NCBI RefSeq assembly: GCF_018131075.1
Contig: NZ_JAFCLS010000037.1
Location: forward strand, 20,369 to 84,368
Direction: 5' to 3'
DNA from: Bradyrhizobium sp. JYMT SZCCT0428
Lineage (GTDB): Bacteria; Pseudomonadota; Alphaproteobacteria; Rhizobiales; Xanthobacteraceae
Length of the DNA stretch: 64,000 bases
The notes under the pieces are model-generated. The model had not been told where the DNA came from, ran no database searches, and worked only from the letters and a program-made list of their open reading frames with translations. Each line of letters begins with the position of its first letter. The stretch's first letter is position 1. A program made the translations under genes and the position numbers. Shown piece after piece: positions 1 through 8,941 of the stretch.

Positions 1-1
1 C

Positions 2-754
2 GAGCCGTGGCGCGGTGTATTTTATCCAGAGAAGCTGACGCAGGCGAAGGAGTTGTCCTACGCCGCGTCGAAGCTGACCTCGATCGAGATCAACGGCACC
101 TATTACGGCTCGCAGAAGCCGGAGAGTTTTCGCAAATGGGCGCGTGAAGTGCCCGACGGTTTCGTGTTCTCGTTGAAGGGACCGCGCTTCGCCACCAACA
201 GGCGCGTGCTGGCGGAAGCCGGCGACTCCGTGAAGCGGTTCTATGATTCAGGCGTGCTCGAACTCGGCGACCGGCTCGGCCCCGTGCTGTGGCAATTCGC
301 GCCGACCAAGAAGTTCGACGAGGCGGATTTCGGCAAGTTCCTCGAACTGCTGCCGCGCAAACTCGAAGGCCGCGCGCTGCGTCACGTGGTCGAGGTCCGC
401 CACGACAGTTTCTGCGTGCCCGATTTCATCGCGCTGCTGCGAAAGTTCGAAACGCCTGTCGTGTTCGCCGAGCACGGCAAATATCCGGCGATCGCCGACA
501 TCGCGAGCGACTTCGTCTATGCGCGGCTGCAGAAGGGCAATGACGAACTCAAGACCTGCTACCCGCCAAAACAGCTCGACGCCTGGGCGAAGCGGTTTCA
601 GGCCTGGGCTTCGGGAAGTGAACCCGACGACCTGCCGCGCGTCGATGCGGCCAAGCCGAAGAAGGCGCCGCGCGACGTCTTCGCCTACGTGATCCACGAG
701 GGCAAGGTGCGCGCGCCCGCAGGCGCCATGGAATTGATCGAGCGGGTGAAATAG
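2..754 (+). CDS. DUF72 domain protein (5' end outside window)
   Basis: The reading frame is open from base 2 and continues upstream of the window, so this is the C-terminal part of a larger gene. The first codons read EPWRGVFYPEKL, which matches the N-terminal region of DUF72 (YecE-like) proteins, followed by the family's SIEINGTYYGSQ segment and FVFSLKGPR. DUF72 proteins have a TIM-barrel-like fold and no agreed biochemical role. A TTG at 53 opens a shorter frame, but it falls inside the conserved domain and is not a credible start. The gene ends at a TAG at 752-754, convergent with the Bug-type gene. The family call is secure; the function is unknown. Confidence 0.85.
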   Translation, partial: EPWRGVFYPEKLTQAKELSYAASKLTSIEINGTYYGSQKPESFRKWAREVPDGFVFSLKGPRFATNRRVLAEAGDSVKRFYDSGVLELGDRLGPVLWQFAPTKKFDEADFGKFLELLPRKLEGRALRHVVEVRHDSFCVPDFIALLRKFETPVVFAEHGKYPAIADIASDFVYARLQKGNDELKTCYPPKQLDAWAKRFQAWASGSEPDDLPRVDAAKPKKAPRDVFAYVIHEGKVRAPAGAMELIERVK

Positions 755-776
755 ACAACAGCGTTTCGAGCGAAGC

Positions 777-1751
777 TCAATCGAGCTTGATGCCGGCCTC
801 GCGGATCAATTTTGTCCAGGTCTCGTATTCGGACGCGACAAAGGCATTGAGCTTGTCGTCCGGCAGGTCCCAGACCTCGCCGCCGCTCTTCTCGAAGCGC
901 TCCTTGAGGTCGGGCAATGAGGCGCGGATATCGCGGCGCAGTTTTGCGATCACCTCCGGCGGCGTCTTGGCGGGCGCAAAGATTCCGAGCCAGGAATCGA
1001 CGTCGAGACCGGGAACGCCGGCTTCCGACATCGTCGGCACGTCAGGCGCCAGCGGGCTGCGTTTGGACGCCAGCACGGCGATGCCCTTCGCCTGCCCGGA
1101 CTGCACATGGGGCAGGCCTGCCGCCATCGAGTCGAAGAACAGATCGATGCGGCCCGCCAGCAGATCGGTGAACGCCGGCGGCGAGCCCTTGTAGGGCACT
1201 TCCAGCAGCTTCACGCCCGCAGCTTTCATGAAGGCCGCCGCCACCAGTTGCTGCCCGGTGCCGACGCCGGCGGTCGCCACCGAGATCGAGCCCGGGCTGG
1301 CCTTCGCCGCGGCGACGATATCCGCCAGCTTGGGCTGCGGCAGATCCTTGCGGCCGACCATCACATAGCCGAACTTGTAGACCAGCGCGACGGGCACGAA
1401 ATCCTTCAGCGGATCGTAGCCGAGCTTGGAGTACAGCGCCGAATTAAAGGCCATGTTGGAGAGCCCGCCGACGACAAGCGTATAGCCGTCCGGCTCGCTC
1501 TGGCTCGCGGCCTGCGTCCCCACGACGGTGCCGGCGCCGGGCTTGTTCTCGACCACGAAGCCCTGTCCCATGCGTTTCGCAAGCACGTCGGCAATCTGCC
1601 GCCCGACCAGATCGTAGCTGCCCCCGGGACCGATCGGGACGATGATTTTCACGGCCCGGTCGGGATAGGTGCCCTGCGCCCGCGCTGCGCCGCCGCAAAC
1701 CAGCAACGCGATGGCGGCCATCCATGCCAGCGAGCGACAAAATCCATGCAT
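777..1751 (-). CDS. Bug/TctC-family periplasmic solute-binding protein
   Basis: This is an extracytoplasmic receptor of the tripartite tricarboxylate transporter (Bug) family, which captures carboxylates and similar solutes in the periplasm. The start at 1751 (MHGFCRSLAW) is preferred over an upstream in-frame ATG because a GGGGGAAA ribosome site lies 5 bases before it. A signal peptide ends near ARAQ. Family marks are YPDRAVKIIVPIGPGGSYD, VVENKPGAGT and GYTLVVGG, and the length of 324 residues is typical. No TctA/TctB membrane genes are nearby, which is usual for the many orphan Bug proteins of this lineage. The ligand cannot be predicted from sequence. Confidence 0.9.
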   Translation of the reverse strand: MHGFCRSLAWMAAIALLVCGGAARAQGTYPDRAVKIIVPIGPGGSYDLVGRQIADVLAKRMGQGFVVENKPGAGTVVGTQAASQSEPDGYTLVVGGLSNMAFNSALYSKLGYDPLKDFVPVALVYKFGYVMVGRKDLPQPKLADIVAAAKASPGSISVATAGVGTGQQLVAAAFMKAAGVKLLEVPYKGSPPAFTDLLAGRIDLFFDSMAAGLPHVQSGQAKGIAVLASKRSPLAPDVPTMSEAGVPGLDVDSWLGIFAPAKTPPEVIAKLRRDIRASLPDLKERFEKSGGEVWDLPDDKLNAFVASEYETWTKLIREAGIKLD

Positions 1752-1932
1752 CGTATTTCCCCCGATATAACCGGCCATCAACAGGCGCTGTTTTCGCGAC
1801 TATGCGACATGGCGCCCCCGGCGGCAACGCATCTGGCGGCCGGGCAGCTGCGGCATAACCTCCGCGGTTATGGAAATCCGTTGCGGGGTGACTTAGCCTG
1901 ACGCCGGGACATAACGGCGCCGGGACATCGAC

Positions 1933-2394
1933 ATGGCACGCAGGAATCGCCTCTTCACCATCGGCTATGAGCAGACGCCGGCCAAGGCCGTGCTCGATGA
2001 ACTGGAAAGCGCCGGCGTCAAGCTGCTGGTGGACGTGCGCGCGGTGGCCGCGTCACGGCGGCCGGGCTTTTCCAAGAACCAGCTCGCGGCCGGCCTTGAC
2101 GAGCGCGGCATTTCCTATCTGCATCTGAAGGGGCTGGGTACGCCGAAAACCGGCCGCGAGGCGGCGCGCAGCGGCAAGTTCGGTTTGCTGCACAAGATCT
2201 ATTCGGCGCATCTGAAGACCACGCAGGCCAGGGAAGAACTCGACGAATTGTCAGCGCTGGTGAAGAAATCCGGTCCGGTCTGCATTCTCTGTTACGAGCG
2301 CGACCATCAGCAGTGCCACCGCCAATGGATCGCCGAGATCATCGAAGACCGCGATGGCGTGAGGATCGAGAATTTGGCGGCGAAGCAAGTCTAG
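1933..2394 (+). CDS. DUF488 family protein
   Basis: This 153-residue protein has the DUF488 signature: LFTIGYEQ at the N-terminus, VDVRAVAASRRPGFSK, and a C-terminal cysteine/histidine motif CILCYERDHQQCHR. Family members are small, probably cytoplasmic proteins without an agreed function; the Cys-Cys-His cluster suggests a metal or redox site, which is inference. The ATG at 1933 is taken as start. The gene stands alone, diverging from the Bug-type gene and followed at once by a palindromic repeat. Confidence 0.85.
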   Translation: MARRNRLFTIGYEQTPAKAVLDELESAGVKLLVDVRAVAASRRPGFSKNQLAAGLDERGISYLHLKGLGTPKTGREAARSGKFGLLHKIYSAHLKTTQAREELDELSALVKKSGPVCILCYERDHQQCHRQWIAEIIEDRDGVRIENLAAKQV

Positions 2395-2395
2395 T

Positions 2396-2501
2396 CGTCA
2401 TTCCGGGGCGCGCGGAGCGCGAGCCCGGAATCCATGACAATACGAACTATGCGGCTCGATGGATTCCGGGCCTGCGCCAAGTGGCGCATCCCGGAATGAC
2501 G
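2396..2501. repeat. Palindromic intergenic repeat (GTCATTCCGGG type)
   Basis: Outer arms GTCATTCCGGGG and CCCGGAATGAC face each other across about 105 bases, with an inner inverted pair CCGGAATCCAT/ATGGATTCCGG. It lies between the converging DUF488 and PhzF genes, so it may fold as a transcript end. The same GTCATTCCGG arm recurs near 4820 and 15280. Confidence 0.8.
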
Positions 2502-2519
2502 AGGAGGGCGACGATTTTC

Positions 2520-3434
2520 TCACCCCTCGCCGGCCAGGCGGAACGTCCCTTCCATCATTTGCACGCTGGCGCCGCCGACATGGATGGAGGCGATCGCGCC
2601 GTTTTGCTTGCGGACGCGCGTCAGCAGCAGGCTCGGCCGCCCCATGTCGACGCCCTGGCCGATCGTTCGTTTCAGTTCGCCATCTTTCAACGGATCGATG
2701 TCCGCGAGCAGCGCCGCGCAGGCGGCGGTGGCGCTGCCGGTGGCGGGATCCTCGGAAAGACCGCTGGCGCCGGGATGAAACATCCGCGCCTGCAACTCGC
2801 AGGGTGTTTCGCCAGGCGGCACGTCGCGCGTATAGAAATAGACCGCATCGCTGCCGTCGCACGGGAAGGTTTTTGCGAACCCCTCCGCATTCGGCTTCGC
2901 GCGGCGCAGCGCCTCGCGCGAGGTGAGTTCGACGGCGAGGAACGCCAGCCCGACCGAGATGATCTGCGGCGGATGCCGGTCTTGCTTTACCTCGCTCGCC
3001 GGTAGCGACAGGCAGGAAGCCGCCTGTTCGGCACTGAGATGCGACATCCGCTTCAGCGGCTGCGGCGCCGTGAATTCGGTGCTGACGACCCTGCCCTGCT
3101 CGGTCGCAATCTCGACCGGGACGAGACCCGCCCCCTCCTCGAACAAGAGGCGCGCCGGCGGTTTTGCAGCCTGCGTCGCCAGCACGTAGGCGGTGCCGAC
3201 ATTGGGATGGCCGGCAAACGGAAGCTCGCGGTTCACGGTGAAGATACGAACCTGCGCGTCGTTCGCGCGGTCCACCGGCGGCAGCACGAAAGTGGTCTCG
3301 GAATAATTGAATTCTCTGGCGATCGCCTGCATCTGCGCCGTGGACAACCCGCCGGCATCGAGCACTACGGCAAGCGGATTGCCGCCGAAGGCGCGATCGG
3401 TGAACACGTCGACGGTGATGTAACGCCGTTGCAT
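2520..3434 (-). CDS. PhzF family isomerase-like protein
   Basis: A 304-residue member of the PhzF/YddE family, whose fold resembles diaminopimelate epimerase; PhzF itself isomerises an intermediate of phenazine synthesis. The N-terminal DVFTDRAFGGNPLAVV block, the NYSETTFV block containing the catalytic glutamate of the family, FAGHPNVGTAYVLA and the C-terminal DPATGSATAACAALL block are all visible. No other phenazine genes are nearby, so a general isomerase or epimerase role is more likely than phenazine synthesis. It is followed downstream by the palindrome at 2396-2501. Confidence 0.9.
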   Translation of the reverse strand: MQRRYITVDVFTDRAFGGNPLAVVLDAGGLSTAQMQAIAREFNYSETTFVLPPVDRANDAQVRIFTVNRELPFAGHPNVGTAYVLATQAAKPPARLLFEEGAGLVPVEIATEQGRVVSTEFTAPQPLKRMSHLSAEQAASCLSLPASEVKQDRHPPQIISVGLAFLAVELTSREALRRAKPNAEGFAKTFPCDGSDAVYFYTRDVPPGETPCELQARMFHPGASGLSEDPATGSATAACAALLADIDPLKDGELKRTIGQGVDMGRPSLLLTRVRKQNGAIASIHVGGASVQMMEGTFRLAGEG

Positions 3435-3453
3435 TGCTATCTCACTTTTTGTT

Positions 3454-3502
3454 GGGGCATGATCGTTTCGGAAAACCGGTTTCCACTTTTCCGGATCATG
3501 CC
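3454..3502. repeat. Palindromic repeat (GCATGATC...GATCATGC)
   Basis: An inverted repeat with arms GGGCATGATC and GATCATGCCC and an inner AAAACCGGTTT/CCACTTTTCC segment. It lies between the PhzF gene start and the cyclase gene end. The related element at 48389-48517 carries the same GCATGATCCGGAAAAGTGG core. Confidence 0.75.
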
Positions 3503-4810
3503 CTATGCCACTTTCCAGACCGTCACCGGTCGCTCATATCCTCTGACCGGCACTTCGCCGAGCGCGACTGCATCGCGACATTCCTCTCCGAGCGCGTCAT
3601 GGACCGCCGCCGAGATCAGGAACTGGGAATTGAAATCCTTGTTGAGCGCCTCGAGCCGGCTGGCGAAATTCACGGTGTCGCCGATCACAGTGTATTCCTT
3701 GCGCCGCGGCGAGCCGATATTGCCGGCGACGACCTCGCCGACGTGGATGCCGATGCCGATGCGCAGCGGCCAGCTGGACGCCTGGTTGGCGCGCTCGTTC
3801 GCCTCAAGCATCTCGCGCGCAGCCGCCACCGCATGCTGCGCGGCGTTGCCTGCGTCGAAGGGGGCGCCGAACAGGGCCAGGAAGCCGTCGCCGAGAAACT
3901 TGTTCACGATACCGCCATGGCGATCGAGGATGTCGACCAGCACCGCGAACGCGCCATCGAGACGGTCCACCACTTCCTGCGGGGTACGGGTGCTGGCGCC
4001 CGAGGTAAAACTGCGAAAATCGACGAACATGACCGCGACACGCCGGATTTCGCTGCCGGTCGCCGCACCCTCGGCCATCAGCCGCTCGACCACCTGCGGC
4101 GAGACGTGCTGACCGAACAGGTTGGTGATGCGGTCGCGCGCGGTCGCGGCGAGGATGCTGGCCTCGAACTGCCGGCGCAATTGAACGCCGACCGCGCCCG
4201 CCAGCATCCCGCAAATCAGGATGATAACGCTGCGCACCGCGTGATAATACAGATCAGGCGGCGGATCGGCGCTGCCGGTACGATGATAGAGCATCGCCAT
4301 GGCAAGCAGCTGGGCCGCGGCAACGAACCCGGTGAAGGTCGAGAGCCAGAAATCCAGCCGCAGCGTCGAGAGAATGACGAAGATGAAATAGGTCAGCGGC
4401 ACCGCGAAGCCGAGCGCGTCCACCGGACCCATGCTGTCGATGTGCATCGCCAAAGCGAGCGTCGGCATCGAGGTTTCGACCAGCACACCGACATAGCGCC
4501 GGTAAACCGGCAGGTCCTGGTCCTTGCCGAGGTGCCGGGTGATGACGGAGTGGACCCAGAGTTCGAACAGAACGAACGGGACGAGGACGATGAAGAGCTC
4601 GCTCGGATCGAACCGGCCGTGCCAGAGCTTCTGGATCGCATTGGGATCGAACACATGGACGATGAGAATCAGCGCCCCGATCAGGACGGTGGTCCCGATC
4701 AGCGCCTTGATCCGGATCAGCTCGGTGCGCAGGATCTGCTGCGTCAGCGCGCGCTGAAAATCAGCGGATACCACCGGCTTCTCGCTTGTGTTGCCCCAGA
4801 AACCGAACAT
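3503..4810 (-). CDS. Membrane-bound class III adenylate/guanylate cyclase
   Basis: A 435-residue protein with an N-terminal membrane region of about six hydrophobic segments (residues ~35-230) and a C-terminal class III nucleotidyl cyclase domain (~250-435). The metal-binding aspartates are present in MFVDFRSFT and KFLGDGFLALFG, and the transition-state Asn/Arg pair is in GDTVNFASRLE, so the enzyme looks active and should make cAMP or cGMP. The segment before the domain, NLFGQHVSPQVVERLM, is the usual linker of bacterial membrane cyclases. The gene stands alone, with a palindromic repeat on each side. The signal sensed is unknown. Confidence 0.9.
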   Translation of the reverse strand: MFGFWGNTSEKPVVSADFQRALTQQILRTELIRIKALIGTTVLIGALILIVHVFDPNAIQKLWHGRFDPSELFIVLVPFVLFELWVHSVITRHLGKDQDLPVYRRYVGVLVETSMPTLALAMHIDSMGPVDALGFAVPLTYFIFVILSTLRLDFWLSTFTGFVAAAQLLAMAMLYHRTGSADPPPDLYYHAVRSVIILICGMLAGAVGVQLRRQFEASILAATARDRITNLFGQHVSPQVVERLMAEGAATGSEIRRVAVMFVDFRSFTSGASTRTPQEVVDRLDGAFAVLVDILDRHGGIVNKFLGDGFLALFGAPFDAGNAAQHAVAAAREMLEANERANQASSWPLRIGIGIHVGEVVAGNIGSPRRKEYTVIGDTVNFASRLEALNKDFNSQFLISAAVHDALGEECRDAVALGEVPVRGYERPVTVWKVA

Positions 4811-4821
4811 TTCCCCACCCT

Positions 4822-4889
4822 GTCATTCCGATGCGCAACCCGGAATCTCGAGATTCCGGGTTCGCCTCTTCAAGGCGTTCCGGAATGAC
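4822..4889. repeat. Palindromic repeat (GTCATTCCG type)
   Basis: Outer arms GTCATTCCG and CGGAATGAC enclose an inner palindrome CCCGGAATCTCGAGATTCCGGG. It separates the start of the cyclase gene from the end of the ABC permease gene. It is a shorter relative of the element at 2396-2501. Confidence 0.8.
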
Positions 4890-4909
4890 GTCGCGTATCA
4901 TATCCTGCA

Positions 4910-6076
4910 TCAATCGAGCGTGCGACGGAAGCGGGTCACGGCGATCGTCATCGCCAAAAGCATCAGTGCAATGAGAGCAATGGTGTCGTACTGCAAATTC
5001 TGGATGGTCGCGCCCTTCAGCATGATGGCGCGAACGATGCGGACGAAATGCGTCAGCGGCAGACACTCGCCGATATATTGCGCCCATCTCGGCATGCCGG
5101 CGAACGGAAACATGAAGCCGGACAACAGAATGCTGGGCAGGAAGAACATCATCGACAGCTGCATCGCCTGCAACTGGTTCTGCACGATGGTCGAGAAGGT
5201 GTAGCCGATCGCAAGATTGGTGGTGATGAACAGCGTCGTCAGCAACGCCAGCGTGGCCAGGCTGCCGAGAATGGGCACGCCAAACAGCAGCACGCCGATG
5301 CCGATGATCAGCGTTGCCTGAACGAAACCAACGATCACGTAAGGTATGATCTTGCCGAACATCACCTCGACCGGCTTGATCGGCATCGACAGCAGGCTCT
5401 CCATGGTGCCGCGCTCGATCTCACGGGTCACCGACAGCGCCGTGAAGATCAGCATGGTCATGGTCAGGATGGTGCCGACCAGGCCCGGCACGATGTTGAG
5501 CCGCGAGGACGCTGCCGGATTGTAGCGCGAATGGGCGCGGATCTCGAACGGCGTCGATGGCGGATCGCCCGCCTGCAGGTCGTGCGCCAATGCGGTCTGC
5601 ACGATGCCGTTGAGCGTGCCCAGCGCCGAGCCCGCCGCCACCGGATCGGTCGCATCGGCGGCGACCAGCAGCGCCGGATGATCGCCGCGCCGCACCGCGC
5701 GCTCAAAGCCGCGCGGGATTTCGACGCCGAACAGCACCTTGCCGGATTGCAGGAGATCGTCGAACTCGGCGACGCTGTGGACTTCATGGGTAAAGCGGAA
5801 ATAGGCGGTGTTCTCCATCGCCTTCAGAATCGAGCGCGCCAGGTCGCTGTCTTCCTGCAGCAACACCGCGGTCGGCAAATGGCGCGGCGTGGTGTTGATC
5901 GCAAAGCCGAACAGCACGAGCTGCATCACCGGCAGCATCACGATCATCGCGAACGAGACCCGGTCGCGGCGGAGCTGGATGAATTCCTTCACCAGCATCG
6001 CATAGCTGCGCCACCAGAAACCGAATGACGGCTCCCGCACATTGCGGCGTCCGCTGCTTGTATCGGTCGTACTCAT
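4910..6076 (-). CDS. ABC-2 type transporter permease
   Basis: Integral membrane subunit of an ABC exporter. The start at 6076 (MSTTDTSSGRR) is chosen because its ATG overlaps the stop of the ATPase gene in an ATGA; a longer in-frame start at 6154 would run into that gene. The 388-residue product has the ABC-2 layout: one membrane segment near residue 45, a large extracytoplasmic domain (~70-190), then five or so membrane segments, with the typical YNPAASSRLNIVPGLVG and EIERGTMESLLSMPI motifs. It resembles the YbhR/YbhS permeases of E. coli. It should work with the ATPase and HlyD-like lipoprotein encoded just upstream. Confidence 0.93.
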   Translation of the reverse strand: MSTTDTSSGRRNVREPSFGFWWRSYAMLVKEFIQLRRDRVSFAMIVMLPVMQLVLFGFAINTTPRHLPTAVLLQEDSDLARSILKAMENTAYFRFTHEVHSVAEFDDLLQSGKVLFGVEIPRGFERAVRRGDHPALLVAADATDPVAAGSALGTLNGIVQTALAHDLQAGDPPSTPFEIRAHSRYNPAASSRLNIVPGLVGTILTMTMLIFTALSVTREIERGTMESLLSMPIKPVEVMFGKIIPYVIVGFVQATLIIGIGVLLFGVPILGSLATLALLTTLFITTNLAIGYTFSTIVQNQLQAMQLSMMFFLPSILLSGFMFPFAGMPRWAQYIGECLPLTHFVRIVRAIMLKGATIQNLQYDTIALIALMLLAMTIAVTRFRRTLD

Positions 6077-7017
6077 TGGAAATTGTCCTTTGAGCGGCTC
6101 ATCAGGTCGATGAACACGTCTTCCAGCGACGGAGCTCCATGCTGCCAGTTCCACCCCCTGTTATCCCTGTAGGGCGCGACGCTGGCTTCGAGCGCGGCCT
6201 TGTCGCGGCCGGAGACGTGCAGGCTGGTGCCGAACGGCGCCACCATGTCGACGCCGGGCTTGCCGGACAGTTCAGCGGCAAGACCATTGAGATCGGCGCC
6301 GGTGACCGTCCAGGTCGACAACGCCGATTGCGCGATCACCTCATCGACCGTGCCATGCGCCAGCAGATTTCCGTAGGCGATATAGGCGATCTCGTGACAG
6401 CGCTCGGCCTCGTCCATGTAATGGGTGGAGACCAGCACCGTCAGGCCGTCGGCTGCGAGCGCATGGATCTCGTTCCAGAAATCGCGCCGCGCCTTGGGAT
6501 CGACGCCGGCGGTCGGCTCGTCCAGCAGCAGCAATTGCGGGTTTGGGAGCGTGCAGGCGCCGAGCGCCAGCCGCTGCTTCCAGCCGCCGGAAAGTTCGCC
6601 GGCGAGCTGCTCCTCGCGGCCGTTGAGGCCGATGCGCTGGATCATGTCGCGCGCCGCTTGCCGCGCTTTGGGCAGGCCGTAAAGCCGCGCCACGAATTCC
6701 AGGTTTTCGCGCACCGAGAGGTCCTGATACAGGCTGAAGCGCTGCGTCATGTAGCCGACCTGGCGCTTGATCTTGTCGGCCTCGCGGCGGATGTCGTAGC
6801 CGAGGCAAGTGCCCTCGCCGGAATCCGGCGTCAGCAAGCCGCAGAGCATGCGGATGGTCGTGGTCTTGCCGGACCCGTTGGGGCCGAGGAAGCCGTAGAT
6901 CGAGCCGCGCTTGACCTGCATCGAGAGGTTTTGCACGACCGCCCGGCCGCCAAACGATTTCGACAGACCCTCGACATTGATCGCAAAAGCGGGCGCGGTT
7001 GATGGGGCGGAATTCAT
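6073..7017 (-). CDS. ABC transporter ATP-binding protein
   Basis: A 314-residue ATPase with Walker A GPNGSGKTTT, a variant signature LSGGWKQRL, Walker B LLLLDEPTAGVD and the switch histidine in VSTHYMDEA. The region after ~230 is the C-terminal extension common in drug-export ATPases. Its start overlaps the HlyD-like gene stop and its stop overlaps the permease start, both as ATGA, so translation is coupled. Unlike E. coli YbhF it has only one ATPase domain, so it must dimerise. Confidence 0.95.
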   Translation of the reverse strand: MNSAPSTAPAFAINVEGLSKSFGGRAVVQNLSMQVKRGSIYGFLGPNGSGKTTTIRMLCGLLTPDSGEGTCLGYDIRREADKIKRQVGYMTQRFSLYQDLSVRENLEFVARLYGLPKARQAARDMIQRIGLNGREEQLAGELSGGWKQRLALGACTLPNPQLLLLDEPTAGVDPKARRDFWNEIHALAADGLTVLVSTHYMDEAERCHEIAYIAYGNLLAHGTVDEVIAQSALSTWTVTGADLNGLAAELSGKPGVDMVAPFGTSLHVSGRDKAALEASVAPYRDNRGWNWQHGAPSLEDVFIDLMSRSKDNFQ

Positions 7018-7814
7018 CGCTTGTCCGCCACCGGTATCGGCGCATTGACGAACACGCTGATCGGCTGCCCGACGCGCAGACTGGCCGGCTTGTTCGGTCG
7101 CGCCTGGATCAGGTAGACGAGCTTGTTTCGCTCATCGAGGCTGTAGATCACCGGCGGGGTATATTCCGCTGTCGTCGCGATGAAGTAGATTTTTGCGGTA
7201 AGATCGCCCGCGCAATTGTCGCAGGTCACCTTGACCTCGTCGCCGATCGCAAGCTTCGGCAGTTGCGTCTCCGGAACGAAGAAGCGCAGCTTCATGTTGC
7301 CGGGCGGCATGATCGACAACACCGGCCGCTGCGCCGGCACCATCTCGCCCTCGCGAAAGTAGATCTGCTGAACGGTGCCGGCGACCGGCGCGAAACCGTT
7401 GCGCCGGGCCAGCCGCGTCTGCGAAGTGTTGACCCGCGCCTCCGCCACCCGGAGCGCCGAGACCGCGGAGTCGAGATTGGCCTGGGTGCCCGAACCGGTC
7501 TTGGACAAAGATGCCGCACGGTCATAGGTCTGCTGGGCATTGGCCAGCGTCGCATTGTTCTGGTTGAGATCGGCCTTCTGCAGTTCGTCATCGACCGAAT
7601 AGATCTGCATGCCGGGCTTCACTTCGTCGCCCTCCCGCACGCTGAGCTTGGTCACGCGCCCGGATTCGTCGGGGCTGACGAAGATCATGTCGGCTTCGAC
7701 CCAGCCCTGAAAGCCGGGATCCCTGCGCTCCTTGCAGCCGGCCAGCACGGCGGCCAGCGCGAGCACGGTGAAAATGGTCGACGCTCTCAAAAAGGTCTTG
7801 CGCGACGAAGTCAT
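7014..7814 (-). CDS. HlyD/RND-type membrane fusion lipoprotein of the ABC exporter
   Basis: A 266-residue periplasmic adaptor. Residues 1-27 form a lipoprotein signal ending in the lipobox LAGC (Cys27). Next come a barrel-sandwich half (VSPDESGRVTKLSVREGDEVKPGMQIY), a helical hairpin with coiled-coil character (~75-130), the second half (APVAGTVQQIYFREGEMV) and a beta-barrel region. It would link the inner-membrane ABC pump to the outer membrane, as in YbhG-type systems. The start ATG overlaps the TetR gene stop. Confidence 0.9.
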   Translation of the reverse strand: MTSSRKTFLRASTIFTVLALAAVLAGCKERRDPGFQGWVEADMIFVSPDESGRVTKLSVREGDEVKPGMQIYSVDDELQKADLNQNNATLANAQQTYDRAASLSKTGSGTQANLDSAVSALRVAEARVNTSQTRLARRNGFAPVAGTVQQIYFREGEMVPAQRPVLSIMPPGNMKLRFFVPETQLPKLAIGDEVKVTCDNCAGDLTAKIYFIATTAEYTPPVIYSLDERNKLVYLIQARPNKPASLRVGQPISVFVNAPIPVADKR

Positions 7815-8545
7815 GTCGTCCTCCGTTCGCCAAAAATCAGATCGAGATGAACGCGAAACATCTCGTTCGCATCGAGTGGCGCGTGTTTGCTGAACAGGCT
7901 TTGCCAGATGATCGCGACGATGGCGGGCGCCACGAGGATCTGCGGAAAGCGCGCCAGATTCTTCTGCTGGATTTCGCCACGCGCGACGCCGAGTTCGATC
8001 AGCGCGCGCATGCCGGCGATCCCCTTCGAGACCACTTCGCGGTAGTAGAAATCGGCGATATCGGGAAATCGCGGTCCTTCGGCAACGATCAGGCGCACGA
8101 TGTCGCCGCGCCGCGTCGTCACCACGTCATGGATGAAGGCGCGGGCAAAGTTCTCCACCATGTCCCGGATCGAGGCGCCAGCCGGCGGCGGCCCTGCTGC
8201 GGCAAGACGGTTGACCAAGGGTACGATCGCGGTCCGGATCAATTCCTCGAACAGCGCCTCCTTGTCCTTGAAGTGCAGATAGATCGTGCCCTTGGCGACG
8301 CCTGCCCGCTTGGCGACGTCGTCGAGCCTTGTGGCCGCAAAGCCGCGCGCGATGAATTCGTCCATCGCCGCCTCGATGATGGCCCCTCGCCGCTCGGCGG
8401 CGCGTTCGGCCCGGTTCGAGGCGGGCTTTGTGGACTCGACCTTCGCCGAGACCACTTTTGGCGTTTTGGCGGCGGCAGCCCTGCTCACAACGCGGCTTGC
8501 GGCCGGTTTGGACGGGCGTCGGGTGCTGGGGCGTGTTTTGCTCAT
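7811..8545 (-). CDS. TetR family regulator of the ABC export operon
   Basis: A 244-residue repressor-like protein. The helix-turn-helix is at residues ~68-96 (FAATRLDDVAKRAGVAKGTI then YLHFKDKEALF), preceded by an unusual ~45-residue Ala/Lys/Pro-rich basic N-terminus. The remaining residues form the helical ligand/dimer domain. It is the first gene of the operon, and a perfect 20-bp palindrome lies just upstream of its start, so it probably represses itself and the exporter until an effector binds. The arrangement parallels the TetR-type regulator CecR with the ybh export genes of E. coli; that comparison is from known biology, not alignment. Confidence 0.92.
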   Translation of the reverse strand: MSKTRPSTRRPSKPAASRVVSRAAAAKTPKVVSAKVESTKPASNRAERAAERRGAIIEAAMDEFIARGFAATRLDDVAKRAGVAKGTIYLHFKDKEALFEELIRTAIVPLVNRLAAAGPPPAGASIRDMVENFARAFIHDVVTTRRGDIVRLIVAEGPRFPDIADFYYREVVSKGIAGMRALIELGVARGEIQQKNLARFPQILVAPAIVAIIWQSLFSKHAPLDANEMFRVHLDLIFGERRTT

Positions 8546-8554
8546 ATCCGCTAT

Positions 8555-8574
8555 ATGACTGACCGGTCAGTCAT
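8555..8574. promoter_or_regulatory. Perfect palindromic operator for the TetR regulator
   Basis: A 20-bp perfect inverted repeat with half-site ATGACTGACC lies 9 bases upstream of the TetR start codon. TGACTGACCGGTCAGTCA-like sites are typical operators of AcrR/TetR repressors. The position implies autoregulation of the exporter operon. Confidence 0.85.
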
Positions 8575-8941
8575 TGTCAATATCGGGCTGAAGCTGCCGT
8601 TTTCACGTCCCCGTGAGGATTTGGTCGTTCAGCCGTCATTGCGAGCGCAGCGAAGCAATCCATCTCGCCACGCACTCGCGCGACCCGAACACGGGCTCGC
8701 CTCCGCGGCGCGACACGCCCCGAGTCCTTGAACAGATTGCCCTCGATTAGAGCGCGGAGATGCCGGATGCGCGCTGCACCCGCGGTCTTACGCGCAAAAT
8801 CGAACAATGAAGCGCACGCGATCATGCATATTCACCGCGGGACACTCCGGTATTCGCTGCACTGCGCCAATCTGTCCCGTCTTTCACGCATGGCGGAAGC
8901 CGGACGATGCGATACCCTCCCCGCCAATTCAGGGAGGAATC
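8575..8941. other. Gene-free stretch with half a palindromic repeat
   Basis: 367 bases between the divergent TetR and Bug-type genes. At 8634-8669 is one arm of the GTCATTGCGAGCGCAGCGAAGC family, seen in full at 20701-20787; the opposite arm is not recognisable here. No credible gene was seen. An AGGGAGGA ribosome site for the next gene is at its end. Confidence 0.6.

Noticed and set aside
3434..4888. Plus-strand frame of about 484 codons over the cyclase gene
   Set aside because: Antisense shadow; the cyclase on the minus strand has all catalytic motifs and membrane segments.
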